Source of the DNA: Gordionus sp. m RMFG-2023
Lineage: Eukaryota > Nematomorpha > Gordioida > Chordodea > Parachordodidae
NCBI RefSeq assembly: GCF_954871325.1
Contig: NC_088775.1
Location: 64,643,561-64,707,560 of the forward strand
DNA length: 64,000 nt
Reading direction: 5' to 3'
Position 1 is the stretch's first letter; each line of letters starts with the position of its first letter. The notes beneath the pieces were generated by a model. That model saw nothing but the letters and a program-made list of their open reading frames with translations, did not search any database and had not been told where the DNA came from. Shown here piece after piece: positions 42,971 to 54,629 of the stretch. The translations under genes and the position numbers were made by a program.

Positions 42971-44940
42971 GGAAGAGGTATTCTATTACATGGATGATGT
43001 ACTGGTGATGGGTAGAACTCCTGAGCAACACGAACAAAGATTGGAAGAGGTGTTCCGGAGGATCAAAGAAAAAGGTTTGCGAGCGAGTGCCGAAAAAAGT
43101 GTGTTAGGGGTGAAGGAGGTCGTATATTTGGGGCACAAAATTACGGGAAGGGAGGTGCGACCATTGGATAAAAATATGACCGGAATTACAAATATGTTGA
43201 GGCCTAGTAATAAATTAGAAGTCCAGGCATTTTTGGGAATGATGAATTACTATCACCGAATTGTCGAGGGATTCGCTCAGATCGCAGCGCCATTGTATAC
43301 TCTGTTAAAAAAGGGAGAAAGATTTGACTGGAAAGAGGAGCAAGAGAATGCGTTTGAGGAATTGAAGTCTAGAATTGGAAGGGAACCCATTCTCATGTGC
43401 TTTAACAATGACCTGGGAGTGTTACTGGCCGTAGACGCGTCGACCAAGGGAGTAGGTGGGGCGTTATTGCATTATGGGGATGAAATAGAAAGACCGGTTT
43501 TATTCTTCTCGAGGATATTTAGGGCGGCGGAGACAAGGTATTCAGTGATCGAAAAAGAGGCGTTGGCGGTAATATTCGGATTGACCAAATGTAGGGAGTA
43601 TCTGATTGGGCGTAGGTTTGTTATTTATACCGATCACAAACCTTTGGTGCATCTGTTCAGGAAAGATAACAAAGAGCTCATGTTGTCGCCAAGACTCCAA
43701 CGATGGCTTTTGCTGGTAGGGAGCTTTGACGTACAGTTGAAATATCGGCGGGGAAGAGAAAATTATTTACCCGATATTCTGTCAAGATGTGGGGCGGGCG
43801 AAGAGGGAGATGAAGGTAAATTGAAAGAGATAGAGGAATCGAAGGAGCAGGGATTAATTAGAACGATGGTCAAAATAACCAAAGGAGGACCGGTAACGTG
43901 GGAGGAATTGAAAGGGGCCACCTTGAAAGATCCGGAATTGACCCGAGTCAAGGCATGCATAAAAGGGCGCAGATCTTGGCGAGACGGAGATAAATCTTAC
44001 AAGTACATAGAAAAGGAATTAGCGATAGTAGATGACTGCGTGGTACGGGGGAATCGGTGTATAGTACCGTTCAGATTACGGGATGCGGTGTTGAAGATGA
44101 TTCATGCCGGACATCAGGGCGTTGAGAAAATGAAACAGTGGGGTCGGGAGTATGTATGGTGGCCCGGAATGAATAAAGAAATTGAGGATATAACCAGAGG
44201 CTGTGAGATGTGTAATTTGTGGGCCCCGATGCCTCGCAGAGACAAGAAAAGTGTATGGCCCATGGCTACACGACCCTGGGAGCGCATACATGTTGATTTC
44301 TTCGACTTCGAAAACAAAATATATATTCTAGTGGTAGACGCTTTTTCCAAGTGGGTAGAATACGAGGAAGTGAGAGGATTGACAACTCAGGTTGTGGTAA
44401 AGATGCTGAAAAATCTGTGGGCTCGATTCGGAGTAGCTAAGATAATAGTTTCGGATGGAGGACCGACCTTCATAAGTGGACAATTCAAGTCTTTTTGTGC
44501 GAAAATAGGGCGAGACGCCACCATATCATCCGAGCTCGAACGGTCAAGCGGAACGAATGGTGTCGATTGTCAAAAATTGGTTAAGAAAATCAAAGTATGC
44601 AGGTGGGGAAATTTGGGTAGCAGTAGCTTATTACAACAACTGTCGAAAGGGAGAGGAACAATCTCCGGCAGAAAGGTTTTTGGGGAGACGAACCAGAATA
44701 TTACTGGATTTATTAAAACGGGACACGAATCAAGAAGTGGAAGAGGAGAAAATTGAGATGTTGGAATTCATAGTGGGTCAAACCGTGTGGGCTAGAGTAT
44801 ATGGAACTACCAGGAAATGGGAATCCGGGAGGATCGTGGAAAACATTGGGAACAAGTTAAGTCTAGTAAGGTTCGCCGATGGAAGAGAGGGAGTACGACA
44901 TCGGGATCAGTTGAAAAGAGGTGTGGAGCCCGGAAGATTT
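42971..44940 (+). other. Gypsy RT C-terminus, RNase H and integrase (fossil)
   Basis: YMDDVLVMG is the RT active site. RNase H shows VLLAVDASTKGVGGALLHYG and YTDHKPLVHLF. Integrase shows the zinc-binding HAGHQGVEKMK with CEMCNLWAP, a core with HVDFFDFENKIYILVVDAFS and VSDGGPTFISGQF, then a basic tail. The order is typical of Ty3/Gypsy. The region is broken. Confidence 0.88.
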
Positions 44941-44994
44941 TGATCGGGGGTATGAAGTTAGGCGATATATTATCGAAAATGAGTGAAAAGAAAT

Positions 44995-45480
44995 ACATGT
45001 ATAAAAGAATTTGAAATTTAAAAGGAAGATTTAATAGGTATCGGGATATAATATATTTTATGGTGCTCAAGTTGGGCAGGGAAATAATTGCTCTATTATA
45101 GCGCTCAATATATGCGTGCAATGGAATGGGTATCCCAAAAGAAGCCCGAAATAAGTACTGGAGCTTTTATAATGTCTCAGTAGAATAATAATTATTATAT
45201 GGAAAAATATCTGGGAAAACATTTATCGGAAAGGAAGATTTAATAGATATCGGGATGTAATGTATTTTATAGTGCTCAAGTTGGGCGGGGAAATAATTGC
45301 TCTATTATAGCGCTCAATATATACCTGCAATGGAATAGGTATCCTGGAAGAAGCCCGGAATAAATTTGGGAAATCGTTATCTGCAGGGAGATTTAATAGG
45401 TATCGGGATGTAATATATTTTATAGTGCTCAATTTGGGCAGGGAAAATATGTTCTATGTTAACGCGCAATATATACCAAG
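44995..45480. repeat. Three copies of a roughly 120-bp repeat downstream of integrase
   Basis: GGAAGATTTAATAGGTATCG, TATATTTTAT-GTGCTCAA-TTGGGC and TTGCTCTATTATAGCGCTCA recur at about 45020, 45233 and 45388 with spacing of roughly 210 and 155 bp. The array lies between pol and the accessory ORF inside the Gypsy element, so this element carries three separate internal tandem arrays. Confidence 0.75.
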
Positions 45481-46113
45481 CTGTGAAAATAACGCCGTCT
45501 AATAGCGTGTTAAAAAAAAGAAGAAGATAAATTTATAAATGGGCTCATTAAAGGAGATGAGTTGGGGAAGCAGGTGGAAAAAGTTATAATAAAAAAATAA
45601 AATAAAGATAAAAATTTGCGAAGAAAGGAATGGAAGATTTAAAAATTAAAGACAACGGAATAGTTGGCAAAATCGATCAATTAAAAAGAATTTTTGTTAT
45701 GAAGTAATTATAGGCCGAGATCATAAATTATTAAATTATCGGTAATGTGTTAAAGATTGGAGGAAAATGTTTGAGATTTGAAAATGTCATTGCCAAGTAA
45801 AGAAAAAAAAGAATGATGTGGTAAAGGCCAAGATCATAAATTACAAAATTATTTAGAATGTGTCAAAGATTTGGGAAAAATGTTCGAAATTCGGGAATGT
45901 CAGTGCCAAGTTTAAAAAAAGGGGGAATGACTTAATAATCGTGGGTATATATGGGAGAAGTAATAAAAAAAATTTTTGTTTGCGAGTATTCACTTTAGAA
46001 TTAGTTTGAAAGAAAATAAAATAATATTTCTTTTTATTTCGTAATTTATTCTCGTAATTACTGGAAATTTTATTGGTGGAGAAAAACTGATACAAATATC
46101 CGAATTCTTAAAG

Positions 46114-46661
46114 ATGGCGATAAATAAAATATGGTATATTGGGGATACAGTGATCCAGCGAATAATTCGGCCTCGAACTAATTTTGAACGCAGGACGGCA
46201 AGAAGAACATCTTCCCGGCAGCCATTGGAGGATCCACGGAGATGCTTCAGATGTCAACAAAGGGACCATGTACGGAGTAGGTGCCCACTGGATAGTCGAA
46301 ACGGAAATGAAGAAACGGAGTACCGGGTACCATCTCCTATCAGATTGGTAGCCGCGGCGGAGATGCGACCGGTAGCCGAGATTGTGGGCCAGAGGGCAGA
46401 TATCCTACGACAAATGGAGGGAGAGCTAGCAGACCCAATTCCGCTATCTCTAGGCGAGATGCAATGGCCCGTGGTGGACATTTCGGAAGAAACCTAGGGG
46501 GGAAATCAGTTGGTGGATGCCTATCCCATGAACTCATAGACCGGGACCTGGATGGAATATTCAGCAGAGAGGTGGGAGATATATTGAATTTCCTCATAAC
46601 GGATGAGGAACTGGAGGGGATTCTAGGAGAGAGCGATGAGGGGGACTTGGGCTCATTATAA
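46114..46661 (+). other. Accessory zinc-knuckle ORF region before the 3' LTR (fossil)
   Basis: Downstream of pol the plus strand encodes MAINKIWYIGDTVIQRIIRP, an arginine-rich stretch, a zinc knuckle CFRCQQRDHVRSRC (about 46240-46285), and then an acidic tail with EGILGESDEGDLGSL near 46650. Base composition is markedly more GC-rich than the spacer before it. Placement between integrase and the polypurine tract is where envelope or other extra genes sit in some LTR elements, but there is no signal peptide or membrane segment. A displaced gag-like nucleocapsid duplicate is one reading. Confidence 0.55.
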
Positions 46662-46670
46662 AAAGGGGCG

Positions 46671-47099
46671 TGTCAAGAAGGGTAAGATTTTTATTAATGA
46701 TCAAATTATTCTGTTTTATTATTTGTCAAATCATAGGATTAAAAATAAATTTGTAATTTTGATGAATCATCGCTATATAAATTAATATTGTATTTGGATG
46801 AGTCATCATTGTTTTAGAAATTAATTTATTTTATTTTATTATTAATAAATATATATTTATTTTTGTGAATCTATAAAAGACAAAAAAAAAAGGAAAAATT
46901 ATATAATTGGAATTTATTTTTATATTTTTTTTTGGAATTTTATATTTGGAATGTTGGATTGTAAATTATATTTTTTTTTGACGCGTCTTTAAAAGTGGAA
47001 ATAAATTAAATATATTTTAATTGAAGATTAATAAAGAGTTACCGCATTAAAGAATCTAATTTATTGGGATATAAAATATTTGGGTGTATAAACATAAAA
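46671..47099 (+). repeat. 3' LTR of the Gypsy element
   Basis: It begins TGTCAAGAAGGGTAAG immediately after the purine-rich AAAAGGGGCG and ends ATAAACATAAAA before the ATTTT duplication. It closely matches the 5' LTR. Confidence 0.9.
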
Positions 47100-47104
47100 A
47101 TTTT

Positions 47105-47930
47105 CCAAAATTTTTAAATTTCTCCCGCAATTAAAATAAATTTTAAAACGGGTCGATTTGTACTATTTTAAACGCAATTTGTACCATTAACGCAGGTATT
47201 GACCGCTAAAATTTCAGCGCCGAAATAAAAATTCTTTAAAATAAGCTTAAAAAATCCCCCTAAAAATAAATAGAGCGCCCTTTCTCCTTCCTAATGGTAA
47301 AGGTGATTTAAAATAACTTATCTTTTAAAAAAAAATTTTATGATTTTTTATATTTTTGGCTCCAAATTTCAAACGGTCATTATTTGAAAAATGCTAATGG
47401 TATAAATCGAGTTTAAAACGATAAAAGAGAGAAGATAACCATATATTAAGCCAAGTTCACACTATACTTTAAATTTAAAGCTTGATTTTAGAAAAATTCA
47501 TAGAAAATAAATATATATTTACAGCATCATAAAAGAAAAGGTTAGTACAAAACTTCCAATAGATAAATCATCAAAAATCCAATGCGGGGCCACCTTCACG
47601 AACCTGATTAATTTTATAGAAAAATAGTTTATTTGCTAAAATATTCATAAAAAATTCAATTAAATATACTTTATTTCAAATATCGTTTTTTGTTATTTTT
47701 GTTTCCCTCTTTTTAATTTCCAAATTTGCTACTTGCTTGTTAGTATTGCTGCATTCTGCTTGCAATTTTTATTAATAAATACTAGTGCTGTAAACTTTAC
47801 TACAAAAAAAGAAACGCGTTACCCTCACTCGTTACCTTTAAAAAAGCAAGGCGCGTTACTGACTATTGCTAAAAGTAACGGGTTACTCGTTACTTAAAAA
47901 ATTAAATATTATAAAAATAAATAATTCATT
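47105..47930. other. Intergenic DNA with hAT-end-like motifs
   Basis: A TTCTCCCGCAATT motif near 47122 resembles the subterminal repeats of the hAT at 20761. About 47783-47880 carries TAGTGCTGTAAAC with several CGCGTTAC or CTCGTTAC motifs in both orientations, like a short hAT end. Neither has a detectable partner end or target duplication, and no gene is seen. Confidence 0.4.
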
Positions 47931-47935
47931 TTTTT

Positions 47936-49714
47936 CAGAGACCTGCAGAGGTACCATTTGCACGGCCCGGCCCGGTTTTAAATTTTTTAGGCCCGGCCCG
48001 GATATTTTTTAAAAAAATTTTTTACGGCCCGGCCCGGATTTAAAAATTTCAGGCCCGGCTCGGAATTTTTTAAAATTATATTCGACCTGGTATATACAAA
48101 AAGTCACCTATGAGGTATTTTACCATATTTTTCAGCGAGTATTATCGCTTATTATTTAAAAAATGCATGTAAAAAGCTAATATTTTGAGAATATTATATT
48201 GAATTTATAAAAATTATAAAACTGTTATTTATAAAAATGGATATTTTGAGCATATACTATATTTTATATTGCATTTATAAAAAATAAAACTAATATTCAT
48301 AAAAATGGTAATAATATTTGTCATATACTATATTTTATATTACATTTAAAAAAAATAAAACTAATATTTAATTTATAAAAATGGAAAATATTTTGAGAAT
48401 ATAATATATTGTATTTAATTTACTATTTAATTTATAAAATAAAAATAAATCGCTATTTAAAAAAATGCATGTATAATAAATAGTATTTTGAAAATATAAT
48501 CTAATTGCACAATATTAATATAATTTATTTTATAATATAAATTTTTAACAAAAGAAGATAATTGTATTATATAATATTGTAAAAAAAAATAATGAAAAAT
48601 GTTGGATTAAAAACTTTCATGACTCAAGGTAAATATAATAAATGCAAAATATTTGACAGTTTGCAAAGTAAAAAACCAGCATGATTGACGAAACCCTATA
48701 CTCAAGAAAGATATTAAAAATTCACAAATTATCATGAAGAAAGAGAAGCATATCTACCTTTTCAGGTTGAAGATTACTTCTTCTTTCTTCAAGAATTCTC
48801 CCAGTAGTGGAAAAATTCCGCTCACAGCTTGCACTTAAAGCAGGAATTGCCAATTTTGCTAAAATTGGAAATTCGCTTTGATGAGCCGCCCACCACTCTA
48901 ACAAATTATCCACCTTAAATGTTTCATCTATTATTTATGTAATTATAATATTCATCATCGGGTATTGACATATTACCAGAATTACCATCGCCCCATTTGT
49001 CATAAAACGATTCAGTTTGTTTAACAACAGTCGTAATTTGACTGGTCGATGGTATTTCATTTACTTCCTGAGCCTCTTGTAATTTAATATAATCTTTTAT
49101 ATAGTTTTCCGTCATTTTGCGATCTGTCCCTGACTACATACGTAATTGCTTGAATTTGGGACAGAGAAAAAGAGAAATAAAATGATACTTGTGTTTATAT
49201 TAAGTAAAATCAATTTTATTTCTCCTTTTTGTTTTGAAAGGTATTACAAACTTTAAGAAGTGATATTCCTTTATTTGATTGTTTTGGTAAAATATATTCT
49301 AAAAATTTAGATATGAATTATAAAAAAATATATTAATAATACTTGAATATTGGGGCTTATTTAAGATATTCCTTTATTTGATTGTTTTGGTAAAATATGT
49401 TGTAAAAATTTAGATATGAATTATAAAAAAATATATTAATACTTTGAATAAATTTGCAGGAAATTAATAATTAGATCGATCTGTGGGTTGTTAGGTAGTG
49501 TTAACCATCACCCAATATTATATTAATCATAACTATAATATAATATAATCTTATAACTATTAACTCATAATGTAAAAATTTTTATAAAAAATATTAAGGC
49601 CCGACCCGGATATATTAAAAAAAAAAATTTTTAGGCCCGGCCCGGATATGTTTAAAAAAATTTTTTTTAGGCCCGGCCCGTGTATATTTAAAAAATTTTA
49701 AATACGGCCCTCTG
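47936..49714 (-). mobile_element. hAT element with exact 8-bp target duplication
   Basis: ATTTTTTT precedes CAGAGACCTGCAGAGG at 47936 and follows the other terminus (CAGAGGGCCGTATTTA on the minus strand) at 49714, an exact if low-complexity 8-bp duplication. Both ends carry several GGCCCGGCCCGG motifs alternating with A/T runs (47970-48065 and 49590-49710), the only strongly GC-rich DNA nearby. A minus-strand transposase C-terminus sits inside. At 1.78 kb it is internally deleted. Confidence 0.85.
48722..49115 (-). pseudogene. hAT transposase C-terminus (ZBED/Ac type)
   Basis: The minus strand shows LLEWWAAHQSEFPILAKLA, then SCERNFSTTGRILEERRSNL and KVDMLLFLHDNL, the complete hAT C-terminal dimerisation domain with its E-R-x-F-S core and R-S-x-L-x-P-x-x-V-x-x-L-x-F-L tail. 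Upstream residues (MTENYIKDYIKLQEA, a polar linker) come from the same frame before a stop, the usual place for a low-complexity linker. The DNA-binding and catalytic parts are gone. Confidence 0.8.
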
Positions 49715-50609
49715 ATTTTTTTCCTACAATATATAATATAAAAACTATACAAAAAGAATATATAATAAGATAAGATCGTTTTATAAAAATAAATATTCAT
49801 ATTGATAAATATATTATAAATAAAATTATACAAAAATAATATATATATGTCGTATTGGGATATGGAATCATGTGGGATTCGGAATCCCCACGTTTTATTC
49901 GGGATCTTTTAAAAAATATTCCAAATCCCCATGTTTAAAAAATAAAATATTATAATTACTTTTTCTTCTCTTTTTTTTTGCGGCTGGCACCATATAATTA
50001 AAAGATCAAAATAAGGGATTTAAAAAGAGAATTTAAAAAAAAGTAAATAGTATAAAATTAAGGCATATAATAAATGAAAAGGGATGAGGTTGACTTTTTT
50101 GTTTTAAAAAATATTAACAAATATATTTATAAAAAATCCGAATTATTGCAACAATTATTCAATGCAATATGGCATTTCGTTGAACATTTAAGCAAGGACC
50201 CGAACCGTTATTTATAACGGTTCAGCTTGGTTACGGTTCAGTATATAAAAAATTATAATGGTTTATTTTTCTGGATGTATATTGAGTTAGCCGTTTTTAA
50301 AAATCAATTATGAATAAGGAAAAATTCTATGTATCTTTAGGTTGAACCAAATAAGGTCAGACTCATTTAGAGATTGTTAAAACTATTATAACAACGAACA
50401 AATTTTCAATTGTGATTATCAAAATGTTTTTAAAAAAAAGGCTAAGGACCAATATATATTTTTATTTAGTAATTTTATATATTTTTATATAGTTGTTTTA
50501 ATATTTTAGTGTTTTATCATTTTTTTTTAAATTATACCAATATCAATATTATCAAAATAAAATTTAAAAAAATAAAACAAATAACAATGGCAATAATTTG
50601 AAGTTTTGG

Positions 50610-50790
50610 AAGCAGGAAAATTTATTTCCTTTTTTGAGAAAATTAGAGAGTAAAATTTTGTCAGCCCTGGCAAATTCGGCTTCTAGTGAAAGGTTATTTT
50701 CTGTAGCCAATCACCTATTAGAGGAAAGGCGTACACAATTGAAATAAAAAAAATAGACATTCTTCTTTTTCTAAGTAAGAATTTGGATTT
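50610..50790 (+). pseudogene. hAT dimerisation domain, type 1
   Basis: The plus-strand frame reads LESKILSALANSASSERLFS, VANHLLEERRTQL, a stop, then KIDILLFLSKNLDL. This is the Ac/Tam3-like C-terminal motif S-S-E-R-x-F-S with the R-x-x-L and I-x-x-L-L-F-L tail. It lies in the loop of the long inverted repeat. Confidence 0.75.
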
Positions 50791-51331
50791 ATAATATGTA
50801 TTTATTTTTTGTTATTATGGATTATATGTAAAAATAAATAGAATAAATTCAAAAAAGTGTAAAAAATTATAGCATTAAAGTTTTGAAAAATTTAAAAACA
50901 CCGTGAATTTTCGGACGTGAAACAAAATATTGCTTTTCGTGAGTGGGCGGGTCGGGTCGAAAATTTTTTAGTGGTAAGCGTGAATGGGCGTGAATATTTT
51001 CATTGTCATATTTATTTTTTTACATTTAATTTATATTAAAACCATTTTTTCGAGTATTTAATGATTTATTAATGCATACATATTAAATATCTCTAAAAAA
51101 TAAAATTTTCTGGTGCCAGCCAAGCGGCAAAAAAATATAATTTAATTGTTTTTTTAAAAAAAAAGATTCCGATTCCCCTCAAATATATTTTTTTTAAATT
51201 TATTTTTGTTATAAATATCTGTAACCGAACCGATATAATTATTTTTTTAAGGAGTAAAAGGAACCTTTATAAAAAACGGATAAACAGGTTCAGTTTTTAT
51301 ATTTTAGAAATGGAAATAATTTGAATATCCA

Positions 51332-51510
51332 GAATTATATAAACGTACTCTTATAGTACTGGCGGTTCCCGCAACACAAGTTTCTGTAGAAAGGGCTTTT
51401 TCGGGGCTAAAATTTGTGTTATGGTCACAACGAACAAAAAGGAATCCATTTATACATGAAAATATATTACTTATAAGTTCAAATAATATATTTAAAAATG
51501 AGTTATTTTT
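51332..51510 (+). pseudogene. hAT dimerisation domain, type 2
   Basis: The plus-strand frame reads YKRTLIVLAVPATQVSVERA, FSGLKFVLWSQRTKRNPF and ENILLISSN. The VPATQVSVERAFSGLKF core belongs to a different hAT lineage from the domain 700 bp upstream, which has S-S-E-R-L-F-S. Two lineages in one inverted repeat indicate nested insertion or transduplication. Confidence 0.75.
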
Positions 51511-52264
51511 AATCTTATATATTTTTTTTATATATAATTCTTAGATGCTTATAATAAAAATAAATTAGAAGATGGTGTTGCTTCAATAAAAATAATGAAC
51601 CTTTATAAACCTTTATAATTAGCTGAACCGAACCTTTATAAATTTCTTCTCAAGAACCGTAACCAAAACGTAGCCATTATAATTTCTTATATACTGAACC
51701 GTAACCAAACCGAACCGTTATAAATAACGGTTCGGGTCCCTGTATAACGGTTCAGTGGTCCCTGCTTTAATGTTCAACGAAATGCCATATTGCATTGAAT
51801 AATTGTTGCAATAATTCGGATTTTTTATAAATATATTTGTTAATATTTTTTAAAACAAAAAAGTCTTAACCTCATCCCTTTTCATTCATTATATGCCTTA
51901 ATTTTATATTATTTATTTTTTTTAAATTCTTTTAAATCCCTTATTATGGCCTTTTAATTATATGGTGCCAGCTGCAAAAAAAGAGAAGAAAAAGTAATAT
52001 ATTTTAATATTTTTTAAAACAAAAATGTCTTAACCTCATCCTTTTCATTTATTATATGCCTTAATTTTATACTATTTACTTTTTTTTAAATTTACTTTTT
52101 AAATCCCTTATTTTGGCCATTTAATTATATGGTGCCAGCCACAAAACAAGAGAAGTAAAAAAATTTTTTCATGGGAATTCGGAATATTTTTTAAATATTT
52201 TAGAAAAAGATCCCGAAGAAAACGTGGGGATTCCGAATCCCACATGATTCCATATCCCAATACG

Positions 52265-52760
52265 GATAATCTTCACAATCTTCATTCATTTTCTCATCAA
52301 AATTTTTTTTTACCTTTATCAGAAAATATGGTATGTGTGTTGGATAAAGGAATTAAGTCTGCTCCTTTTTTTATCAAGATCTTTTCTCTTGGAAATAAGT
52401 TCTAGCATTCTTTCTTTGTTGACCTCTAATTTTATCCAGGGTTAATCCAATCTAAAGAGCGGGTGAATTATTGCGGTTAGTAAATATTCATTTTTATAGA
52501 TGTGTTTAAATATATTGAAAATAAAAGATACAAAATATAAATTGTAATCAATAGTGAACTGTATACCTTTTATCTATGCCTTTCAGGATTAAATTAATAA
52601 GCGACTTACAAAACTTGAAATTATTTAAAGCCATTTTTTAAAGCTTTAATATTATAATAATTAACATGGGAGTAGATATCCCAAATGCCTTTTTTCTTCG
52701 CTATTTAAAATTGAAAGAGCCGTAGCAATCGGTTCCATAATCTATAAAATCATATATATG
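52265..52760 (-). pseudogene. hAT transposase internal fragment
   Basis: On the minus strand MEPIATALSILNSEEKRHLG followed by YLLPC matches the conserved P-I-A-x-A-L-D-x-L-Q-x-E helix before the FGxLLP motif of BED-type hAT transposases. Further on, AIIHPLFRLD matches the A-x-x-H-P-x-F-K-L motif, and NKERMLELISKR follows. A decayed stretch separates the two. The protein would continue into the position now held by the inverted-repeat element. Confidence 0.6.
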
Positions 52761-52769
52761 TTCAATGTG

Positions 52770-53371
52770 TTATTTTAGGCAATGTGTTACGGTGGTAGGC
52801 AGGGTGAATTAATTATTTAGGCAATGTACACATTGCCTCGTTTTTTTAGGCAATATATTTTATTTACAAATTAATAAATTTATTATTTATTTGAAAGATT
52901 AATTTATTATTTATTTGATATTAATTTAATATTTATTTGAGAGGAATTTATTATTTATATAATTTATAGATTTTATTAGATATATTTTTTAAATAATATT
53001 TTTAAGATTGTCAATGTTTTTATTGTTTTTTTAAACATAATTTTTAAATTATTTTTTATATATTAATTTTTTAGGTACTTTTTTTCTGATACATCTTTTG
53101 ATCGTAAATATTTTTATATATTAATTTTTTACGTATTTTTTTCCTGGTACATCTTTTGATAGTAAATATTTATGAATATATTTTTTTAAAGGATTTTTAA
53201 TATATTAATCTGAAATAATTTATTTTAATTTGTTATATTATTATTTTTAATAAATTTTTAGATTGATAATTGTTTTAAACATTATTTTTTAAATAATTTT
53301 TATATATTAATTTTTTAGGATAATCTTTGATGTACATTTTTTCTGATATATCTTTTGATTGCTATTTTTAG
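52770..53371. other. AT-only region with local repeats
   Basis: AGGCAATGT-AC-ACATTGCCT near 52832-52851 is a 20-base near-perfect palindrome, and AGGCAATGTG-like copies occur on both sides. ATTAATTTTTTAGGTAC with CTGATACATCTTTTGAT recurs two to three times at about 53060-53360. No gene is seen. Confidence 0.5.
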
Positions 53372-54300
53372 GTAAAAATATGTTTTGTAAACATGTTATA
53401 TTAAAATTTGAGTAAAGATGTACCATAGAAAAGTGACAATTGTTATAATCGTTATTTTTGAACTTTTTTAAAGAAAATGGGTAAAAATATATATTGTAAA
53501 CATGTTAAATTAAAATTTCCATAAAGATGTATCATAGAAAAGTGACAATTGTCATAATCTATATTTTTGAAGTTTTTTGAGTAGTTTTAAAGCAAATGGG
53601 TAAAAATATATATTGTAAACAAGTTCAATTAAAATTTCAGTGAAGATGTACCATAGAAAAGTGACAATGCTCATAATCTAAATTTTTGACTTTTTTTAAA
53701 GTAAATAGGCAAAAATATATATTGTAAACAAGTTAAATTAAAATTTCAGTGAAGATGTACCATAGAAAAGTGACAATTGTCATAATCGTTATTTTTGAAC
53801 TTTTTTCTTAAAGCAAATGTGTAAAAATATATATTGAAAACAAGTTAAATTAAAATTTCATTAGAAAAGTGACAATTGTCATGATTTATATTTTTAAACT
53901 TTTTTGAATTTTTTTAAAGCAAATGGGTAAAAATATATATTGTAAACAAGTTAAATTAAAATTTCAGTGAGGATGTACCATAAAAAAAGACAATTGTCAT
54001 AATCTATATATTTTTTAACTTTTTTGAATTTTTTTAAAGCAAATGGGTAAAAATATATATTGCAAACATGTTAAATTAAAATTTCAGTGAAGATGTACCA
54101 TAGAAAAGTGACAATTGTCATAATCTATATTTTTGAACTTTTTTATAATTTTTTAAAGCAAATGGGTAAAAATATATATTGTAAACAAGTTAAATTAAAA
54201 TTTCAGTGAAGATGTACCATAGAAAAGTGACAATTGTCATAATCTATATTTTTGAACTTTTTGAGTTTTTTTAAAATAAATTGGTAAAAATATATTGTAA
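53372..54300. repeat. Satellite-like array, about 115-bp unit, nine copies
   Basis: Unit starts (GGTAAAAATATATATTGTAAAC) fall near 53372, 53491, 53597, 53708, 53819, 53925, 54046, 54164 and 54285, a spacing of 106-121 bp. Each contains TTAAATTAAAATTTCAGTGA, AGATGTACCATAGAAAAGTG and ACAATTGTCATAATCTATAT. Length varies mainly in the poly-T part. Copies are similar enough for recent amplification. Confidence 0.9.
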
Positions 54301-54629
54301 ACATGTTAAATTTAAACACAATTCCTAAATTCCCTTTTAATTTTTATAATCAAAATTAATAATGAGTTATTTTCCTACAAATCATAAAAATTTCGGTGTA
54401 TGATTGTAATAATGACTTAAAATAATAAAAAATTCCACAATTATAATTAAACTTTACTCTTCACAGCAGTCGGAAATATTTTTTAACATAATGTATAATA
54501 GCTCGCAGATGTATAATTAAAGCATTTTTTAAATTAATTTACTATTTATAAAATGTTTACTGCTAAATATATTGAAATAAAAAATCCATCGGTTATTTTA
54601 TATATCAACTAATTATAATATCTTTGACA

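Larger units (their letters stand above)
37409..47099 (+). mobile_element. Ty3/Gypsy LTR retrotransposon, both LTRs, broken
   Basis: Both LTRs (411 and 429 bp) are present, with a 5-bp duplication ATTTT at 37404-37408 and 47100-47104. The order is LTR, primer-binding-like site, 37-bp tandem array, gag zinc knuckles, protease, RT, RNase H, integrase, repeats, an extra zinc-knuckle ORF, polypurine tract, LTR. The LTRs differ by a handful of substitutions and a few length changes, so the insertion is fairly young. Coding parts have a few breaks, one being a clean hAT MITE insertion in RT. It is about 9.7 kb including that MITE. Confidence 0.93.
49851..52264. mobile_element. Long inverted-repeat element enclosing two hAT transposase remnants
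   Basis: The left arm starts CGTATTGGGATATGGAATCA and the right arm, read on the minus strand from 52264, starts with the same 20 bases and stays nearly identical for over 50. Homology continues inward through AAATGAAAAGGGATGAGGT, ATGCAATATGGCATTTCGTT and GACCCGAACCGTTATTTATA to about 50270 and 51690. The right arm also has a tandem duplication of about 155 bp (near 51850-52165). Two different hAT dimerisation domains lie between. No 8-bp target duplication is clear. Confidence 0.75.

Noticed and set aside
53372-54300. Regularly spaced repeats resembling a CRISPR array
   Set aside because: The spacing is filled by repeated sequence rather than unique spacers, and the context is eukaryotic.
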